A stretch of 8,875 nt of DNA from Oscillospiraceae bacterium (lineage in GTDB: Bacteria > Bacillota > Clostridia > Oscillospirales > Ruminococcaceae): the NCBI GenBank assembly GCA_900768675.1, contig CAAGDT010000083.1:1-8875 (forward strand), read 5' to 3'. Positions 5,788 through 8,875 of this stretch are shown piece after piece. Position numbers and translations under genes: made by a program. How positions within the stretch are numbered: position 1 is the first letter of the stretch; every line of letters starts with the position of its first letter. The notes beneath the pieces are model-generated. The model had not been told where the DNA came from. It was given only the letters and a program-made list of their open reading frames with translations, and made no database searches.

Positions 5788-6552
5788 TTACCAGCCCATA
5801 TCCATAAGCCAGTGATTAAGCGCCATTTCCCGTTCTCTCAGCTGTGCGGGAGAAATGTATCTACCTGAATTATACTCTCCTTTTATGTTCCCGTCAACTA
5901 TGTAAAGAACTCTTGTACATTTCGCCGCAACCTTTACGTCGTGGGTTACAAGCATAATCGTTGTACCATCACGGTTAAGCTTTGCAAGCTCCTCCATAAC
6001 CTCGTCCGATGAGGTGCGGTTGAGAGCGCCGGTAGGCTCGTCAGCGAAAATCATTTTCGGGTTGTTTATCATACTGCGGCAGATACAAGCCCGCTGTAAC
6101 TGTCCGCAGGAAACCTCGTTAATGTCGTTGTTTGCAGTTTCTATAATCCCCAGCTTTCGCATTAAATCCTGCCCACGGCTCAGGGTTTCTTTCCTGCTTT
6201 CCTTGTTTTTCGTGGATTGTACCGCAGGAAGAATAATGTTGTCAAGAACTGTAAGGTTTTTCAGCATATACATCTGCTGGAAAATAAATCCCATTTCTTC
6301 AAGCCGCAGGTCTGCAAGCTCGTTTTCCTTTAATGCAGCAATATTTTTGCCGCAGAAAAGAACTTCTCCCGAGGTTGCTGCGTCCATTCCCGAAACGGAG
6401 TAGAGCAGGGTAGACTTGCCCGAGCCTGAGGGACCCATTACTGCCACCATTTCTCCTTTGGAAACGGTAAAATTTACGTTTTTAAGCACGTTGTTCTGGC
6501 GCTTGTTTACAATATAGGTTTTGCAGAGGTCTTTTACTTCTAAAATATTCAT
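5788..6552 (-). CDS. ABC transporter ATP-binding protein (MacB/LolD/SalX type)
   Basis: A 254-residue nucleotide-binding subunit that powers the FtsX-type permease encoded just before it. Visible motifs: Walker A 'GPSGSGKST' (40-48), Q-loop 'FIFQQMYMLKNLTVLDN' (89-105), signature 'VSCGQLQR' (147-154), Walker B 'MIFADEPTGALN' (167-178) with catalytic Glu172, and H-loop His204 in 'LVTHD'. The 'DEPTGALN' sequence and overall length are typical of the MacB/LolD/SalX group. The signature differs from the usual LSGGQ by Cys in place of the first Gly and Val for Leu. The C-terminal tail (about 228-254, ending in 'NHWLMDMGW') extends beyond the core fold and may be group specific. ATG at 6552-6550, AAAGGA 7 nt upstream, 14 bp after the permease stop. 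The substrate is not apparent. Confidence 0.95.
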   Translation of the reverse strand: MNILEVKDLCKTYIVNKRQNNVLKNVNFTVSKGEMVAVMGPSGSGKSTLLYSVSGMDAATSGEVLFCGKNIAALKENELADLRLEEMGFIFQQMYMLKNLTVLDNIILPAVQSTKNKESRKETLSRGQDLMRKLGIIETANNDINEVSCGQLQRACICRSMINNPKMIFADEPTGALNRTSSDEVMEELAKLNRDGTTIMLVTHDVKVAAKCTRVLYIVDGNIKGEYNSGRYISPAQLREREMALNHWLMDMGW

Positions 6553-6566
6553 AGTGATTTCCTTTC

Positions 6567-8875
6567 TTATTCAATGTTGGCTGTGTCGGAGGATTTGATT
6601 TTTCTTGTGTATAGCGAGGTTAAGAATGCGCTCAGGATTGTTGTGGCAAGAACGATAACAGGGAAGATAATATACATTTCAACAGGATTTATAACGTAGT
6701 CAACCGCAAGCTCCATACCCATCATTTTGAAAAGAGGGTCAATACAAAGGTGAGTTAAGGGCATTGCGAAAATTTCCCCGATAATTACTGCAATAATTCC
6801 CACTATAGCAAATCGCATTGCGTGATAGGCATAGATTTTGCCGTTTCTTGTACCGATTGCTTTCATGAGGGCGATTTCTCCCTGCTCCTTTGCGATAAAG
6901 GAGCGCTCCATAAGTACGGTAATAAGGGCTGTTAAGACAACGGTAAGTATTGCTACAAGCTGTTTTACGCTGTCAAGGGTATCTGCTACGCCTACGTTTT
7001 TCTGTACCCATTCCGAGCAGGTAAGTACCTCGGTAAATTCGGGGTAAAGCTCCTTTATTTTTTCTATTCTTAGGGCAGTTTCTTCTTCGTCGGGACTGTC
7101 GGTGAAAATAATCTGAGTTCCTATTCCTCCTGCCGATTGAGCGTAGTTGATATACTCGTCAGTGTAAAGCCGTATTGTTGAGCCTTGCGTATTCATTGAC
7201 TGGAAAAAGGCGGTAATTATATAATCCTTTTCTCCGTCGATTGTCTTTATCGTTACGGTATCGCCGATGTTTGCATTAAGGCTTTCTGCTGCAATTCTTG
7301 TTATTGCGATTTCATTGCAGCTTCGTGGCGCCGTTCCTGCGGTATATTCGTACATATCCATAGTAGTTCCGGTACCTTGATATGTGTTTATTTTACAGCT
7401 GTTCTCCCCATGGGTTACTGTTAAGTAGAACCATAACTCCTGTATGCACTTGGCCGGTATTCCGTTTTCGGCAAGCTTTTGTTCCATATCATCAAGATAC
7501 TCTGTCATTTTTTCTCGTCCGCCGTCAACCATAAATTCCATTATTGCTTCTCCGCCGTTTACAGCAACGTCGCAATGTGCAAGACCAAAGGTACCAATAA
7601 GGCTGTCGCTTTTCAGGGTTGAAACCGTGGCGGAGAGCATAAGCAGAAGTGATAGGCAGAGGAAGAAAGTAAGCGTTATAATTGTAAAGCGCTTCGGACT
7701 GCTTACAATGTCGTTAGCTGCAAGAAAACCGGTAGTACCCAGCTTTGATTTGCCAAGGCTCATAATGCTCTTTTTGCGGAAGCGCTCGCCCGTCTGTCCG
7801 TTTCTGATTGCGTCGATAGGAGTCATTTTTTTGACCTTTCCGGTGCAGCTAAAGCAGAAAAGAAGAATTACTGCAACAACTAAAAGGGAACAAATAATAT
7901 TTACAAAAAAGGCGTTTTCATTTCCGAGAATAACCGACTTTGAGGAAACGCTCATAAGCAGCTCACCAAAGGGAAAGCTAAGCGCAAGACCTATTACGGA
8001 GCCGATTACGGACAGAGCCGCATATTTCACGAGATAAAGTCCGCGGATTTTCATATTTCCGACACCGATAGCCTTCATAACGCCGATTTCACGGAATTCC
8101 TCCGAAAGGGTAAAGCTTATTGTAAAGCGAAGTACGGCAAAGGCGATTGCAATAAGAATAAGGCTTACCACAAGGAGAATACCTGTTACAATCATATCGA
8201 AAATGTAGGTGAACTTTATCATAGCTTTATCCATTACGAAAACAAAGCTTTCTGCGGCGTCGTCAATCTCGGCAAGCAGTTTATCAATGTTTGAGGTTTT
8301 AATGTATATCAGCTCTCCGCCGTAGTATTTATCAAGCTTTTCAACCGATATGTAGTCTTTGAAATCTTCCTCGTTTATAATGTATCTTGTCATGGACAAT
8401 TGCCCCGAACCTAAAACGGCGTCCTTGATACCGCCTGCTACGGTAAAATCCTTGCTTATTCCTTCAATTTCGATTGTGATTATGTCGCCGTTTTTAAGTC
8501 CTGCTTTTTCCATAGAGCTTTCAATTATGTAAACAAAGCCTTTTTCTACTCCTTGAAGAATAGCGTTATCATCAAGAAAGTAGTTTATGGACATATCGCT
8601 GTCGCTCTGGAGAATATGAGTGCCGCTGGGCATTGTGATATTATCGCTCTTTATATTGGACTGGGACATATATATTATCTTTTCTTTGCTAAGGCTGTCT
8701 ATGGCTTCGGCTGTCGAAAGCGCTTTTTCGATATCTTCCGATGAAGCCTTGTTCATAGTAGCAGCAAAATAATCGGGTGCGTCCGCCATTTTCAGATAAA
8801 TGTCGAGAGCGGAGGTAACGCTTACGATATTGTTTACGCTTGAGGACACGAACATAGTTGCAAGTATAATGAATA
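6567..8875 (-). CDS. ABC transporter permease with two FtsX domains, partial (N-terminus outside the window)
   Basis: At least 768 residues are visible. An ATG exists at 8855, but the frame stays open to the window edge with hydrophobic residues (FIILAT) continuing straight into it, which look like the end of transmembrane helix 1, so the true start is probably some 20-30 codons beyond the edge. Numbering from that internal ATG: a first extracytoplasmic domain at about 20-210; transmembrane helices at about 216-245, 278-300 and 315-337; a helix at about 389-412; a second extracytoplasmic domain at about 413-628; and helices at about 629-650, 680-700 and 724-747. Each half has the FtsX coupling motif, 'EFREIGVMKAIGVGNMKI' (253-270) and 'EQGEIALMKAIGTRNGKI' (657-674), plus 'PIDAIRNG' (346-353) after the first half. 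This is an internal duplication, with two large outer domains. It partners with the ATPase 14 bp downstream. Function could be export of a peptide or lipid, or a mechanotransmission role; BceB-type detoxification is less likely because BceB has one large outer domain. Confidence 0.93.
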   Translation of the reverse strand, partial: FIILATMFVSSSVNNIVSVTSALDIYLKMADAPDYFAATMNKASSEDIEKALSTAEAIDSLSKEKIIYMSQSNIKSDNITMPSGTHILQSDSDMSINYFLDDNAILQGVEKGFVYIIESSMEKAGLKNGDIITIEIEGISKDFTVAGGIKDAVLGSGQLSMTRYIINEEDFKDYISVEKLDKYYGGELIYIKTSNIDKLLAEIDDAAESFVFVMDKAMIKFTYIFDMIVTGILLVVSLILIAIAFAVLRFTISFTLSEEFREIGVMKAIGVGNMKIRGLYLVKYAALSVIGSVIGLALSFPFGELLMSVSSKSVILGNENAFFVNIICSLLVVAVILLFCFSCTGKVKKMTPIDAIRNGQTGERFRKKSIMSLGKSKLGTTGFLAANDIVSSPKRFTIITLTFFLCLSLLLMLSATVSTLKSDSLIGTFGLAHCDVAVNGGEAIMEFMVDGGREKMTEYLDDMEQKLAENGIPAKCIQELWFYLTVTHGENSCKINTYQGTGTTMDMYEYTAGTAPRSCNEIAITRIAAESLNANIGDTVTIKTIDGEKDYIITAFFQSMNTQGSTIRLYTDEYINYAQSAGGIGTQIIFTDSPDEEETALRIEKIKELYPEFTEVLTCSEWVQKNVGVADTLDSVKQLVAILTVVLTALITVLMERSFIAKEQGEIALMKAIGTRNGKIYAYHAMRFAIVGIIAVIIGEIFAMPLTHLCIDPLFKMMGMELAVDYVINPVEMYIIFPVIVLATTILSAFLTSLYTRKIKSSDTANIE

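Noticed and set aside
7444..8037. A 197-codon open frame on the plus strand inside the permease gene
   Set aside because: It lies wholly antisense to a clearly recognisable FtsX-type permease, its translation has no recognisable domain and it has no convincing gene context; it is a coding shadow.
8853..8855. ATG at 8855 as the start of the permease
   Set aside because: The frame stays open upstream with hydrophobic residues that look like the rest of the first membrane helix, and no Shine-Dalgarno precedes this ATG; the gene is cut by the window edge.
6567..8875. Classification of the permease and its partners as a BceAB-RS bacitracin-type module
   Set aside because: BceB has ten helices and a single large outer domain, and BceS-type kinases lack a sizeable outer domain. 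Here there are two outer domains in the permease and about 80 outer residues in the kinase.

Overview
The window looks like chromosomal DNA from a gut-type Firmicute, probably a Ruminococcus-like or other Oscillospiraceae/Clostridia member. This guess rests on AAGGAGG-type ribosome binding sites before nearly every gene, moderate GC, tightly packed operons, and the style of the TetR, two-component and ABC proteins. It is inference from style, not from a marker gene. The window holds nine protein genes in three transcription units. Two genes run off the window: an AMP-binding enzyme at the left edge and an ABC permease at the right edge.

Left region (1-2981, minus strand): a four-gene operon of alpha/beta hydrolase, stand-alone condensation-domain protein, stand-alone carrier protein and AMP-binding ligase (N-terminal 107 residues only). 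The genes are 13-19 bp apart, each with a good Shine-Dalgarno. Together they amount to a dissected, single-module NRPS: the ligase would activate an acid, the carrier would hold it as a thioester, and the condensation protein would join it to an acceptor such as an amine. The membrane-anchored hydrolase may edit, release or process the product. Gut Clostridia are known to use stand-alone A/T/C systems to make fatty acid amides, and that is the best working model here.

Middle region (2982-3807): a divergent control region and a plus-strand tetR gene. A consensus-like promoter for the biosynthetic operon (TTGACC, 17 bp, TAATAT) is bracketed by two related GAC-N5-GTC palindromes whose centres are 41 bp apart, about four helical turns. 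The simplest reading is TetR repression of the biosynthetic operon, relieved by a ligand. tetR has its own strong extended -10 promoter. A strong bidirectional terminator (3811-3854) separates tetR from the convergent right-hand operon.

Right region (3880-8875, minus strand): an ABC permease/ATPase pair followed by an OmpR-type response regulator and a sensor histidine kinase. Spacing is 14 bp, then 23 bp, then a 14-bp gene overlap. The permease has two FtsX-type domains, each with a large predicted extracytoplasmic part. The module resembles envelope-stress or antimicrobial-peptide sensing and export systems, but the permease layout is not that of BceB. Whether it serves the neighbouring biosynthetic operon (export or immunity) cannot be decided from this sequence. 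I saw no tRNA, rRNA, insertion sequence or CRISPR array.
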